A stretch of 64,000 nucleotides of DNA from a bacterium (GCA_905221345.1 CAJNCW010000001.1:248001-312000); one strand, 5' to 3'; shown: positions 17,901-26,619, counted from the stretch's first letter. Program-made: numbers and translations. Notes: generated from the letters alone by a model not told the origin.

Positions 17901-18610
17901 ATTGTACCTCTTTTCTTTTTATCAGTGAGCCATTAATAACTCACTTGCCTACCGCCTTTCTATTTAAATAATCCTTTCCACCTCCCATTCATTGTGATTA
18001 CTGGTATGAGCGATTCTAGGCATATCAACTATTAAAAATATTGTTGACAACTAATCAATTATAACTCAAAAAAGCCCACTTAAACCCCGACTGCAAGTAG
18101 CAAAACATGCGAAGGGAGTCTAAATGAGCCACTTACAGTATAATTCTAGCTGTCATCAGCTACAACTCTCAGCAAGCTAACAAGGAGAGTGTAGAAAGCG
18201 AAAGAACGACGTTAAATGGATAATTCTAATATTTATATGATGATGGCGAGATTCTATCAGCTTGTTTTCAGTAGACAAACTACTCGTAAAACCTCTTAAA
18301 CAGTATCTTGGACTTTTAAGCACTCAAATGCCACTTAGTCTTTATTATTATGAGTTACATTAAGCGAATGGTAATCTGTGTAAATCAGGATCTCCTAATA
18401 ATAAATTCCACTAATAAACCACCTTACTTCAAACTCACTTTAAAATGTAACCGTTATCAATTTCTATCTTTATTTTACCTTTTTTTCTAGGATTTTGCAT
18501 GTTCTATACTGAATTTTTAAAATTTTTAGACGATTGTTTTCGTTGTGTCTAATTAATTCTCAGAAATCACTATATATAAAAACATGTGAAAGGATAGCCG
18601 TTTAGGGTCT
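17901..18610. other. Long non-coding stretch upstream of the SPFH gene
   Basis: About 700 bases without a credible ORF. It holds the terminator at 18068-18130. A second stem-loop lies at about 18155-18190 (CTACA-CTCTC with GAGAGTTGTAG in the minus-strand RNA). A possible minus-strand promoter is present (TTGTCT, 16 bases, TAGAAT, around 18252-18280). A TATAAT at 18058-18063 may serve the SPFH gene. I found no BOX or RUP repeat, T-box or known RNA family by eye. Confidence 0.4.
18068..18130 (-). terminator. Strong terminator of an unidentified minus-strand transcript
   Basis: The arms 18073-18088 and 18115-18130 pair over 16 positions on the minus-strand RNA, with several G-U pairs that would be mismatches on the plus strand, so it is oriented leftward. 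A U run (A run 18068-18073) follows. What it terminates is unclear: a non-coding RNA from about 18250, or read-through from the YrdC-like gene at 18738. Confidence 0.7.
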
Positions 18611-18750
18611 ACTCAGCTTAATAATACTCAGCTTAATAATACTCAGCTTAATAATACTCAGCTTAATAATACTCAGCTTAATAATACTCAGCTTAATAAT
18701 ACTCAGCTTAATAATACTCAGCTTAATAATACTCAGCTTAATAATACTCA
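18611..18750. repeat. 15-bp tandem repeat, nine copies plus a 5-base partial
   Basis: Nine exact copies of ACTCAGCTTAATAAT run from 18611 to 18745, with the first five bases of a tenth at 18746-18750. On the minus strand the unit reads GAGTATTATTAAGCT, that is Glu-Tyr-Tyr-stop-Ala in the frame of the YrdC-like gene. The first copy supplies the last three codons and stop of that gene, and each further copy places another in-frame stop downstream. Copies are identical, pointing to recent slippage expansion. Confidence 0.97.
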
Positions 18751-19517
18751 CCTTGACGATAGTCCCATGAGTTAAAGGTATCTGATAAATGCATCATGAT
18801 TTTATCAATGTCAAGCCCTTTACGGATAACGACTGGTGCTGGTGAGGTTGAACGTGCTCCACCTTGTTCTGGGATGAGTTTTCCGTCCTTATCGACCATA
18901 GAAACCATCACACCTTGCTCGTAGCGCGTTTCAATCGTTTTGTCTGGTTGGATAGAAGCAACGTAGTCATCTGCTTCGATGACAAGGTCCACTGCCCCTT
19001 CGATACGTTCCCCGATACCTTCCACCTTACCGCGGTTTCCTTTTCCAGATGGGTTAGCTGATGAGGCGTAGACCATTTTACCTTCTTCCCAAAGTTTGGC
19101 AGCCAGTTGTTCACCAGCTTTACCAAACTTGATGACAAAACAGCTAGTACCACGAACGTCAGTCATGAGTTCTTCACGGCCATCACCGTATGCTTTGAGT
19201 TTTTCAAAAGCTTCTGGTTTCCAAGGAAGGATACAACCAAGGAGAATATCTTCATCCCAATGTTTTTGGTAGAAGGCTTCAATTTCTGGGTTGAGTTGTG
19301 CTAAAGCGCGTAGCTCGTCCATGCTCCCACAGAGGACAACACCTGGTTTGTTACGGTTACGCTCTTTAGCTTCAAATTTGCGTTCAAGACCTGCCTTATC
19401 ACTCGTCATGATAATGTAACCAACTTTTGTGGGGCAAACGATACATCCGCCCTCACCTTTTAAAATGTCATAGCCTTCTTGTGAAAGTGTTCCGTTCCAT
19501 TGAATGTGTTTTGTCAT
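18738..19517 (-). CDS. Sua5/YciO/YrdC family protein
   Basis: A 259-residue protein of the YrdC fold. It has CPTKVGYIIMTSD (about 28-40, where classical TsaC/Sua5 has a PTDTVYG-type motif), NKPGVVLCGSMDEL and the conserved SSANPSGKG. TsaC/Sua5 makes threonylcarbamoyl-AMP for t6A37 tRNA modification. The altered first motif and the placement after the leu genes suggest a YciO-like paralogue rather than the essential enzyme. It starts 29 bases after leuD and is probably the last gene of the leucine operon. The last residues EYY and the stop lie inside the first unit of the tandem repeat. Confidence 0.8.
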   Translation of the reverse strand: MTKHIQWNGTLSQEGYDILKGEGGCIVCPTKVGYIIMTSDKAGLERKFEAKERNRNKPGVVLCGSMDELRALAQLNPEIEAFYQKHWDEDILLGCILPWKPEAFEKLKAYGDGREELMTDVRGTSCFVIKFGKAGEQLAAKLWEEGKMVYASSANPSGKGNRGKVEGIGERIEGAVDLVIEADDYVASIQPDKTIETRYEQGVMVSMVDKDGKLIPEQGGARSTSPAPVVIRKGLDIDKIMMHLSDTFNSWDYRQGEYY

Positions 19518-19546
19518 AGTTCTATATTTCCTTTTCTATTTTTCTT

Positions 19547-20140
19547 CTAGTCCTGCCAGTAGGCTGGTCGTTGTTTTTCATAGGCAGCAATCAAGTCTTC
19601 ATACTGCAAAGTAATACCGATATCATCCAAACCATTTAAAAGCTTGTGTTTCCACTCGCTATCTATTTCGAAAGTGAATTCTCCAACTGGTGAGATGATT
19701 TTTTGTTGTTCCAAGTCCACAGTTACCTGGTCGGTCGGTTTGAGTTGGGCTAGTTTCTCTCTAACCTCCCTAGGCTGAACAATAGGCAACATGCCATTAT
19801 TAAGTTCATTATTGTAATGAATGTCACCAAAAGATCCTGCAATCACGACCTTAAAACCATAGTCAGCTAGTGCCCAAGCTGCGTGTTCTCTCGAAGAACC
19901 CGCCCCAAAGTTGTCCCCTGAGATAAGAATACTGGCTTTACGGTATTCTGGTCGGTTAAAGACAAAGTCTGGATCCTCAGTATACTTGTCGTCCAAATAA
20001 CGCCAAGCATACATGAGGTACTTACCAAAGCCTTTCTTATCAATTAACTTCAGAAACTGCTTGGGGAGTATTTGGTCGGTGTCGATGTTATCATTCATGA
20101 GAGGAACGGTCGTTCCCGTATAAACTGTAAATTTCTCCAT
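19547..20140 (-). CDS. leuD: 3-isopropylmalate dehydratase small subunit
   Basis: A 197-residue LeuD with the swivel-domain signature [16 protein letters not shown] (about 75-90) that defines the substrate loop. With LeuC it forms isopropylmalate isomerase, converting 2- to 3-isopropylmalate in leucine synthesis. It starts nine bases after leuC. Full length and apparently intact. Confidence 0.97.
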   Translation of the reverse strand: MEKFTVYTGTTVPLMNDNIDTDQILPKQFLKLIDKKGFGKYLMYAWRYLDDKYTEDPDFVFNRPEYRKASILISGDNFGAGSSREHAAWALADYGFKVVIAGSFGDIHYNNELNNGMLPIVQPREVREKLAQLKPTDQVTVDLEQQKIISPVGEFTFEIDSEWKHKLLNGLDDIGITLQYEDLIAAYEKQRPAYWQD

Positions 20141-20149
20141 ATCCTCTCC

Positions 20150-21532
20150 TTACTGGGCCTCTGGCATTTGCCGAACATCTACGAAACGCCCTGCAATAGC
20201 TGCCGCAGCTGCCATAGCTGGACTGCAGAGATGGGTTTTAGCACCAAATCCTTGTCTGTCTTCAAAGTTGCGGTTACTGGTTGAGGCACAATGAACCCCA
20301 TCAGGAACCTTGTCCGGATTCATCCCCAGGCACATAGAGCAACCTGGGTCTCGCCACTCAAAGCCAGCATCTAAGAAAACCTTATCCAAGCCCAACTTCT
20401 CAGCAGCTCGCTTAACCGGACGAGAACCAGGTACTACGATTGCTGTTAGATTGGGAGCAATTTTCTTTCCTTTGACAAAACGAGCAGCCAGTTGCAAGTC
20501 ACTGAGTCGAGCATTGGTACAAGACCCGATAAAAATATAGCCTAGCTCAATATCCGCTGGCTTTTGACCAGGCTCCAAGTTCATGTAATGATAAGCTCGT
20601 TCATCATTCATATCCTTAATTTCTGGAAAACTACTGTCAAAGTCGACGCCCATAGCAGGATTGGTTCCCCAGGTCACCATAGGAGCCAAGTCTGAGACAT
20701 CCATCTGGATAACCTTATCATAAACAGCATCGTTATCGCTAACTAGGGTTTTCCAATCCGCCACAGCCTCCTCAAAAGCTTCGGGAACACATTCTCGTCC
20801 CTTGAGATAGTCATAGGTAGTCTGATCTGGATTCATAATCCCCATCTTAGAGCCAAACTCGATGGACATATTGCAGATGGTCATTCTCTCTTCCATGGTC
20901 AGTGCATCAATTGCTTGTCCACGATATTCCACCACATAGCCAACACCACAGGCAACGCCGTACTTGGCAATTAAGGCGAGAATGTAATCCTTAGAATAAA
21001 CTCCTTTTTGAGGAACACCAGTGAATTCTACCAGCATTTTCTTGGGTTTGACCTGCCAGAGGGTCTGGGTAGCAAAGACATGCTCAACCTCACTGGTCCC
21101 AATCCCAAAAGCGATAGCTCCGAAAGCTCCGTGAGTAGCTGTGTGACTGTCTCCACAAACGATGAATTTTCCTGGTTGGGTCCGTCCTGTTTCTGGACCA
21201 ACCATGTGAACGATTCCCTGCTTTTCAGAACCATGGGCAGCATGTTCAATCCCAAATTCCTCAACATTTTCAGCAAGCTTATCAATTTGAGCCTTAGAAA
21301 TAACATCTCGAATATCGTAGATATTGACCGTTGGTACATTGTGGTCAAAGGTCCCAAATGTCAAGTCTGGTCGTCTCAATCTGCGGCCTGCATCTCGTAA
21401 TCCTTGAAAAGCTTGGGGACTGGTCACTTCATGAATATAGTGCTGATCTACATACATGAGTTGAGGCTGCCCCTCTTCTCCTGTGATGACATGACGGTCC
21501 CATAATTTATCAAAAATCGATTTTCCTGCCAT
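20150..21532 (-). CDS. leuC: 3-isopropylmalate dehydratase large subunit
   Basis: A 460-residue LeuC of the aconitase superfamily. The three cysteines for the 4Fe-4S cluster are visible in [11 protein letters not shown] (about residue 338) and [12 protein letters not shown] (about 397-408). [15 protein letters not shown] and [12 protein letters not shown], both family hallmarks, are present. It acts with LeuD in the cytosol. The cluster would depend on the Suf machinery, which is encoded elsewhere in this window. Start ATG follows GGAGGTAATGG. Confidence 0.97.
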   Translation of the reverse strand: MAGKSIFDKLWDRHVITGEEGQPQLMYVDQHYIHEVTSPQAFQGLRDAGRRLRRPDLTFGTFDHNVPTVNIYDIRDVISKAQIDKLAENVEEFGIEHAAHGSEKQGIVHMVGPETGRTQPGKFIVCGDSHTATHGAFGAIAFGIGTSEVEHVFATQTLWQVKPKKMLVEFTGVPQKGVYSKDYILALIAKYGVACGVGYVVEYRGQAIDALTMEERMTICNMSIEFGSKMGIMNPDQTTYDYLKGRECVPEAFEEAVADWKTLVSDNDAVYDKVIQMDVSDLAPMVTWGTNPAMGVDFDSSFPEIKDMNDERAYHYMNLEPGQKPADIELGYIFIGSCTNARLSDLQLAARFVKGKKIAPNLTAIVVPGSRPVKRAAEKLGLDKVFLDAGFEWRDPGCSMCLGMNPDKVPDGVHCASTSNRNFEDRQGFGAKTHLCSPAMAAAAAIAGRFVDVRQMPEAQ

Positions 21533-21535
21533 CCA

Positions 21536-21805
21536 TTACCTCCAAATAAAATATAAGGCTACTAGTGTGGTTCCCATCCCGAGAAACCAAACTGTTTTAA
21601 AGTACCATTTTCTGGTCTTGTGGTGAAAGGTGATTCCTGCTAACCAAGCCCCAAAACCACCACAAATAAAGGATAAAATGAGTAAGATTTTCTCTGGGAT
21701 GCGCCAAGCACCTCTTCTTGCCTTGGATTTGTCAATGCCATAAATCAAGAAAATCAGCAAATTCCAAATCAAGAGGGCAAGCGTGATTCCTTCATTTATC
21801 TTCAT
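21536..21805 (-). CDS. DUF1294 membrane protein inside the leucine operon
   Basis: An 89-residue protein with three hydrophobic segments (about 7-23, 39-60 and 70-87), and the family motif around DKSKARRGAWRIPE (25-38) plus GGFGAWLAG. DUF1294 proteins have no assigned function. It overlaps the leuB stop by four bases (ATGA) and ends three bases before leuC, so it is deeply embedded in the operon and translationally coupled. That position is shared, as far as I recall, by other mitis-group leucine operons; a role in leucine metabolism or export is only a guess. Confidence 0.85.
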   Translation of the reverse strand: MKINEGITLALLIWNLLIFLIYGIDKSKARRGAWRIPEKILLILSFICGGFGAWLAGITFHHKTRKWYFKTVWFLGMGTTLVALYFIWR

Positions 21806-22839
21806 AATCTTTCAATGATGGCTTCTGTCATTTCCTTGGTTGAAGCCTGTCCTCCTATATCTCTTGTTAAAATGCCAGCCGCTAAACTAGCTTCAACAGC
21901 ACGCTCGATACGCTCCGCATCCTCATAACGTCCAAAGCTATCTCTCAACATCATAGCAACAGATAAAATCATGGAAATAGGATTGGCAATTTCTTGACCT
22001 GCAATATCGGGTGCTGAACCATGAATGGGTTCATAAAGACTTGGACCCTTTTCAGAATGACTAGCTGATGGCATAACACCAAGAGTGCCTGATAGAACGC
22101 TTGATTCATCAGATAAGATATCTCCGAAAAGATTCTCCGTCACGATGACATCAAACTTAGCAGGATTGGTAATCATAAGCATGGCAGCTGAGTCCACCAA
22201 CTGGTGCTCCAAGGTCACATCTGGGAAATCCTGCGCGACTTCCTCAGATACTCTGCGCCAGAGTTTTGATGTTGCTAGAACATTTTGCTTATCGATGCTT
22301 GTAACGATTTTTTTCCGATTTCTTGCGATTTCAAATGCCTTGCGAATAATCCGCTCTACTTCCTCATAGCTGTAGTCATTGATATCACGCGCTTTGCGCT
22401 CTTCAAGGATATGATCTCCAAAGTAAATCCCACCTGTCAACTCACGCACAACGACAAAGTCTACCCCAGCAATTCGTTCTGGTTTAAGCGGTGACAAATG
22501 CTTGAGACTATCAAAGATTTTTACAGGGCGAATGTTGGCATAGAGATTGAGTTCCTTACGGAGACCCAGCAATCCTTGTTCAGGCCGAATCGCTGCCCCA
22601 TCATACTGGGGACTACCGATAGCCGCAAGGAGAATAGCATCTGCTTCTCTACATGCCTTGAGGGTTTCATCAGGTAAGGGATGCCCCACAGCATCAATAC
22701 CTGCACCTCCAAAAGGTCGTCTATCAATCTCATAGTCAAAGCCTGTTTTTGAAGCTAGAGCTTCCAGAACCGTTAAACCAGCTTCCATAATTTCTGGACC
22801 GATTCCATCCCCTGCTAGAGCTACTATTTTCTTTGTCAT
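21802..22839 (-). CDS. leuB: 3-isopropylmalate dehydrogenase
   Basis: A 345-residue LeuB. It has the substrate-loop LGLRKELNLYANIRP, the catalytic VVRELTGGIYFG tyrosine segment, the SIDKQNVL lysine region, and the NAD-binding HGSAPDIAGQ near the C-terminus. It oxidises and decarboxylates 3-isopropylmalate to 2-ketoisocaproate with NAD. It follows leuA by 11 bases and overlaps the DUF1294 gene by four. Confidence 0.97.
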   Translation of the reverse strand: MTKKIVALAGDGIGPEIMEAGLTVLEALASKTGFDYEIDRRPFGGAGIDAVGHPLPDETLKACREADAILLAAIGSPQYDGAAIRPEQGLLGLRKELNLYANIRPVKIFDSLKHLSPLKPERIAGVDFVVVRELTGGIYFGDHILEERKARDINDYSYEEVERIIRKAFEIARNRKKIVTSIDKQNVLATSKLWRRVSEEVAQDFPDVTLEHQLVDSAAMLMITNPAKFDVIVTENLFGDILSDESSVLSGTLGVMPSASHSEKGPSLYEPIHGSAPDIAGQEIANPISMILSVAMMLRDSFGRYEDAERIERAVEASLAAGILTRDIGGQASTKEMTEAIIERL

Positions 22840-22850
22840 AGCCTTCTCCT

Positions 22851-24413
22851 TTACACACTAGGCATGTCTCGGTAGGAAACGCTATGCCCCATCTCACCTG
22901 CATTCTCTTTTTGAACAAAAGTATTGGCATTGATATAAGCAATAGCCGAAGCCTTCAATACATCGAAATCAAGACCTGCTGCGTTAAAAATGGTTTCTGT
23001 ATCTCTATTTTCAACAGTGACCAAGACACGAGCCTGGGCATCAATTCCATCTGTCACAGCATCAATGGTATAGGACACCAAGCGGACAGATTGATTAAAG
23101 AACTTATCGATAGCGTTAAAGATCGCTTCAACAGAACCTTGTCCTGTCGCATTAAATTCGACTTTCTCACCATCCATATTTGCTAGACTAACGAGCGCTT
23201 CGATGTCATTATCCGCATGAGTTTGAAGTTGTAAATCATCAAAGTGGAAGCCTTCTGGATTTTCAACCATGGTTCCAGCTACCAGAGCTCGAATATCTGC
23301 ATCTGTGATTTCTTGCTTTTTGTCCGCCAGCGCCTTAAACTTAGCAAAGAGTGGTTTGATATCCTCTTCTGTAAAATCTAGGGCCAGTTCTCTTAGTTTT
23401 TCAACAAAGGCATGGCGACCTGACAATTTTCCAAGTGGAAGGCTATTGCTCTTAACACCGACCAATTCAGGTGTGATGATCTCATAAGTGAGAGGATTTT
23501 TAAGGACTCCATCTTGGTGAATACCAGATTCATGAGAGAAGGCGTTGCCACCTACGACGGCCTTGTTTTTAGGAACTGGAATACCAGAGAAGCGAGAAAC
23601 CATTTCTGACGTATTCATTGTTTCATCCAAAACGATATCACTAGTTGCTTGGAAGAAATCCTCACGAATCTTTAAAGCAACAGCTACTTCTTCAAGAGCA
23701 ACATTACCTGCGCGTTCACCGATACCATTAATAGTTCCCTGGACACGTCCAGCACCGTGTTTAATTGCTGTCAAAGTATTTGCAGTTGCCATACCGAGAT
23801 CATCGTGACAGTGAACACCAAAGACAACTTTGTGATCTGATTTAATATTTTCAGTCAAGTGATCAAAGATACGTGCAAACTCTTCTGGAGTCGTAAAGCC
23901 AACTGTGTCAGGGATATTGATATAAGATGCACCTGCATCGACCGCTGTTTGAACGACTTGCAAGAGGAAATCCAACTCTGTTCTAGTCGCATCTTCAGGA
24001 GAGAATTCGACGATTTCAAACTTAGAACGTGCGTAAGAAACATGTTCCTTGATAGCTTCTAAAATCTCTTCCTTGCTCTTATTGAGCTTATACTTGCGAT
24101 GAATCGGACTGGTAGCGATAAAGACATGAATTTGTGGATACTTGGCATCCTTAAGAGCCTCATAACAAGCATCAATATCAGATTTTACAGAACGAGCTAA
24201 TCCTGTCACTGCTGTTTTTTTCATGACTTTAGCAATTTCTTGAACGGCTATAAATGAATCTGGACTAGCAGCCGGAAAACCAGCTTCAATTACAGAAATT
24301 CCCCATTTCTCCAACTGTCTTGCAATGGAAACTTTTTCCTTGATTGAGAAGTTAACACCAGGTGTTTGTTCCCCATCACGAAGGCTTGTATCAAAAAATT
24401 CAACTTTACGCAT
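22851..24413 (-). CDS. leuA: 2-isopropylmalate synthase
   Basis: A 520-residue LeuA of the long, leucine-feedback type. The catalytic TIM barrel starts with FFDTSLRDGEQTPGV (6-20) and has the metal ligands in GVHCHDDLGMA (about 198-208). A flexible linker follows, then the C-terminal regulatory LeuA domain (about 390-505). It condenses acetyl-CoA with 2-ketoisovalerate, the committed step of leucine synthesis. It is the first structural gene of the operon, downstream of an attenuator with a Leu-rich leader peptide. Feedback inhibition by leucine is expected from the family. Confidence 0.97.
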   Translation of the reverse strand: MRKVEFFDTSLRDGEQTPGVNFSIKEKVSIARQLEKWGISVIEAGFPAASPDSFIAVQEIAKVMKKTAVTGLARSVKSDIDACYEALKDAKYPQIHVFIATSPIHRKYKLNKSKEEILEAIKEHVSYARSKFEIVEFSPEDATRTELDFLLQVVQTAVDAGASYINIPDTVGFTTPEEFARIFDHLTENIKSDHKVVFGVHCHDDLGMATANTLTAIKHGAGRVQGTINGIGERAGNVALEEVAVALKIREDFFQATSDIVLDETMNTSEMVSRFSGIPVPKNKAVVGGNAFSHESGIHQDGVLKNPLTYEIITPELVGVKSNSLPLGKLSGRHAFVEKLRELALDFTEEDIKPLFAKFKALADKKQEITDADIRALVAGTMVENPEGFHFDDLQLQTHADNDIEALVSLANMDGEKVEFNATGQGSVEAIFNAIDKFFNQSVRLVSYTIDAVTDGIDAQARVLVTVENRDTETIFNAAGLDFDVLKASAIAYINANTFVQKENAGEMGHSVSYRDMPSV

Positions 24414-24442
24414 AAGATTTCCCCTTTTCCAAATGTGGTTTT

Positions 24443-24479
24443 AAAAAAACATCTCGCTCAGAAACCCAAGCGAGATGTT
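24443..24479 (-). terminator. Leucine-operon attenuator hairpin
   Basis: A perfect 11-bp inverted repeat (24448-24458 with 24469-24479) has a 10-base loop and a seven-U tail on the minus-strand RNA. It lies between the leader peptide and leuA. An upstream segment around 24486-24498 (ACCAAGCGGGAG on the minus strand) can pair with the 5' arm and part of the loop (CTCGCTTGGGT), giving a plausible antiterminator. This is the classical attenuator layout. Confidence 0.85.
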
Positions 24480-24524
24480 GATTTACTCCCGCTTGGTAAG
24501 CCAAACAGGACTAATGCTTTTGCA

Positions 24525-24578
24525 CTAGCCCGAGTACCTCAACAACAAAGCAAATTGATTAAACTTAGCTGTTTTCAT
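24525..24578 (-). CDS. leu operon leader peptide
   Basis: A 17-codon ORF, MKTAKFNQFALLLRYSG, starts after AAGGAG at good spacing and lies about 33 bases downstream of the leu promoter. Residues 11-13 are three consecutive leucines, all TTG codons. It is followed by the attenuator hairpin before leuA. Ribosome stalling at the Leu codons when leucyl-tRNA is short should favour the antiterminator and let transcription into leuA. The peptide itself needs no function. No T-box motif was seen, so ribosome-mediated attenuation is the better reading. Confidence 0.85.
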   Translation of the reverse strand: MKTAKFNQFALLLRYSG

Positions 24579-24614
24579 GTTTGACTTTCTCCTTCGTTTG
24601 ATATCTTGTTTAGT

Positions 24615-24643
24615 ATTTTAGCATAGCTAAAAACACTTGTCAA
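24615..24643 (-). promoter_or_regulatory. Promoter of the leucine operon
   Basis: On the minus strand TTGACA (24638-24643), a 17-base spacer and TAAAAT (24615-24620) precede the leader peptide by about 36 bases. A CodY site may be present in the AT-rich flank, but I could not identify one with confidence. Confidence 0.8.
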
Positions 24644-24727
24644 GAAAAAATCCATTATTTTCTGAAAATTTCTTCAGTAAAGAATATTTTGCTAATTGAA
24701 AGTATTTGAAAACTCAAGTAACTTTAC

Positions 24728-25384
24728 TTATTTTTTCACTGTCAAGTTCCAACTTCTTTCGATGAGTTCTATCACTTCTTCATCTTGCAAACTATCATCA
24801 AGTGCCAGACTAAGCCAGTAGCGTTTGTTCATATGAAAGGCTGGATAAATGCCCTTTTGTGAAAGCAAGTCAGCTACTTGGTCGTGTTTGATATTAACTG
24901 CTTCGACTAGCCCTTCTCTGCCCTTTTCTAACTTATCCCATGGAATTCTCATCAAAATAGCATACCACTTTTGATTGCCTTCATGGCGCAATACAGCAGT
25001 ATCAGGCGACTTTTCCCACAGATACTCCAACTGATTACCATACTTTTCCTGAACTTGAGACATGATACGCTTAGTCTGAGGACAGATAAAATCCTGCACA
25101 TCAAAACAGGCCTTCCGAATCTGGTAGAGAATCTCCAAACAAGCCTCACGGACACTTCCGACAAAACTTCCCCGCATACTTTCCATGTGTACTTGAGGAT
25201 AGAGGTCACCCGTTTCCTGATCAAAAACCTGAAAGCTCACATTATCTGGAGTGATAGAGACTGTCATGGAAAAGTCACCTTGCAAAATCTGGCAACTATA
25301 AGTCCAAACTTGCTCATCTTCTACAAAACCATAGGCATGGGCTTTTTCTTTATTAAACTGATAGGATTTAAAAATTTCAAACAT
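24728..25384 (-). CDS. MmcQ/YjbR family protein
   Basis: A 218-residue protein of the MmcQ/YjbR (CyaY-like fold) group. The C-terminal half carries the recognisable signature: KWYAILMRIPWDKL, a stretch with VEAVNIKHD, then GIYPAFHMNKRYWLSLALDD. The N-terminal half (about 1-85) is a variable extension. The family is described as DNA-binding-like, but its function is unknown. It is a stand-alone minus-strand gene between the leu leader and cutC. Both flanks have terminators or promoters, so it is probably monocistronic. Confidence 0.85.
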   Translation of the reverse strand: MFEIFKSYQFNKEKAHAYGFVEDEQVWTYSCQILQGDFSMTVSITPDNVSFQVFDQETGDLYPQVHMESMRGSFVGSVREACLEILYQIRKACFDVQDFICPQTKRIMSQVQEKYGNQLEYLWEKSPDTAVLRHEGNQKWYAILMRIPWDKLEKGREGLVEAVNIKHDQVADLLSQKGIYPAFHMNKRYWLSLALDDSLQDEEVIELIERSWNLTVKK

Positions 25385-25391
25385 AAGTGAA

Positions 25392-25415
25392 AACTGCTAC
25401 CCAAAGCTAGCAGTT
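25392..25415 (-). terminator. Terminator after cutC
   Basis: AACTGCTA (25392-25399) and TAGCAGTT (25408-25415) form a perfect eight-base stem with an eight-base loop and four U on the minus strand, 13 bases past the cutC stop. Confidence 0.65.
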
Positions 25416-25427
25416 CCTTTCTATTTT

Positions 25428-26060
25428 TTAAAAGACAACCTTGGTTCCATGCAATTGTGTCACGCCCAGCTGGTCGATAAAGGTTTGACGGTTATCCAAA
25501 TCAATCCCCCCACCTGGTAGAATTTCAATTTTACCTTTTGCATGTTCCAAAATTCTGTGATAGTGGGCAAAACGTTTGTCTAGCGAGTCACCAGACACAC
25601 CAGCACGAGTCAAGATACGAGTGACACCGGCTTGGCTGAGCCAATCAATGGCTTCCAACTGGTCTTCATCACTCAATTCATCAAAGGCCATGTGAAAGAC
25701 AATTTCCATTCCTTTAGATGCGGCAATCAGCTTCTCAAGATTAGGCTTATCCAACTTCTTATCAGCAGTTAATGCCCCAAAAACGACTCCTTGACTTCCA
25801 GCCTGAGCGGTCAAACGAATGTCTTCTAGCATGATCGCTATTTCAAGATCAGTATAGACAAAGTCGCCACCACGTGGACGAATCATGGTCATAATGGTGC
25901 TATCATAGTTAGCTGCCAGTTCAACTGCTGCCTTAGTCACTCCATAGCTTGGTGTTGTTCCACCAACTGCTAGATTGTCACAAAGTTCGATTCGACGAGC
26001 TCCAGCCTGCATCGCTTTCTCAAGCAAGGTCACATTTTCAGCACAAAATTCGTAAATCAT
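25428..26060 (-). CDS. cutC: CutC family protein
   Basis: A 210-residue TIM-barrel protein of the CutC family, with RIELCDNLAVGGTTPS near the N-terminus, IRPRGGDFVYTD, and the conserved LTSGG-like region here as EILPGGGI. CutC was named for copper tolerance in E. coli, but its true role is disputed. The length fits the shorter Gram-positive form. The start follows AAGGAGAATCAA. It has its own terminator and appears monocistronic. Confidence 0.92.
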   Translation of the reverse strand: MIYEFCAENVTLLEKAMQAGARRIELCDNLAVGGTTPSYGVTKAAVELAANYDSTIMTMIRPRGGDFVYTDLEIAIMLEDIRLTAQAGSQGVVFGALTADKKLDKPNLEKLIAASKGMEIVFHMAFDELSDEDQLEAIDWLSQAGVTRILTRAGVSGDSLDKRFAHYHRILEHAKGKIEILPGGGIDLDNRQTFIDQLGVTQLHGTKVVF

Positions 26061-26153
26061 TTGATTCTCCTTGATGTTTTCTTTGAATTTATTATATCAT
26101 ATTATTTTAAATATGCTTTCATTTTTATCAAGGCAAATAACTACTATTTTTAT

Positions 26154-26513
26154 CTATTCTTTGTCAGGAATGACTTTAAAGAGATAGTAGGTGATAAAGA
26201 CAGTCAAGGCTCCCAAACCGATTTTAACAGGCAAAAGAGGGGCAAAATAAATAGAAATTCCCATCAAGATATAGATAGATACAATGATTTTTTTCTTACG
26301 TTCACGCGCTATTGACTTGGTTTCCCGAAAGTCAGCTACATAGGTCTGATAAAGCTTTGTATGATAAAGCCAGTCTTCAAAACGCTTAGAAGATTTTGAA
26401 AAGCAAGCGATAGACAGCAAAAGAAAGGGAGTTGTTGGCAAGAGCGGCAGGACAACACCAACAAGAGCTAGAGCCAAAGAAATAAAACCAATACAGAAAT
26501 AAATAATGCGCAT
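26154..26513 (-). CDS. YbaN/DUF454 inner-membrane protein
   Basis: A 119-residue protein with hydrophobic segments at about 3-40 and 75-110. It has the DUF454 signature PLLPTTPFLLLS (about 24-35), followed by CFSKSSKRFEDWLYHTKLY. Function is unknown. The start at 26513 follows AGGAGAAG at good spacing, which a longer frame reaching 26573 lacks. It sits downstream of topA's terminator on the same strand and looks monocistronic. Confidence 0.88.
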   Translation of the reverse strand: MRIIYFCIGFISLALALVGVVLPLLPTTPFLLLSIACFSKSSKRFEDWLYHTKLYQTYVADFRETKSIARERKKKIIVSIYILMGISIYFAPLLPVKIGLGALTVFITYYLFKVIPDKE

Positions 26514-26585
26514 AACTTCTCCTAGATAAATTACTCTTTCTCTAGTTTCGCACACAAGGGGGAAATTTGTCAAGCTTCAAGTAAA

Positions 26586-26615
26586 AAGAGCCTGAAATTC
26601 ACTTTCAGGACTCTT
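26586..26615 (-). terminator. Terminator after topA
   Basis: AAGAG-CCTGAAA (26586-26597) pairs with TTTCAGG-A-CTCTT (26603-26615), with one bulge and a five-base loop. Five U follow on the minus strand. It lies five bases past the topA stop. Confidence 0.8.
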
Positions 26616-26619
26616 AATT

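Noticed and set aside
18068-18290. 6S RNA or tmRNA
   Set aside because: No tRNA-like ends, tag ORF or long closing stem with a central bubble could be made out. It is left as an unassigned candidate.
17901-18600. CiaR-regulated small RNA (csRNA)
   Set aside because: Only partial TTTAAG-like halves were found, without the correct spacing of two copies ahead of a -10 element, so the assignment is not supported.
18611-18750. CRISPR-like array
   Set aside because: The units are 15 bases, directly adjacent and without spacers, and no cas genes are near. It is a simple tandem repeat.
24414-24620. T-box leader for leuA
   Set aside because: The conserved T-box sequence and specifier stem layout are absent, while a leader ORF with three Leu codons is present. 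Ribosome-mediated attenuation fits better.
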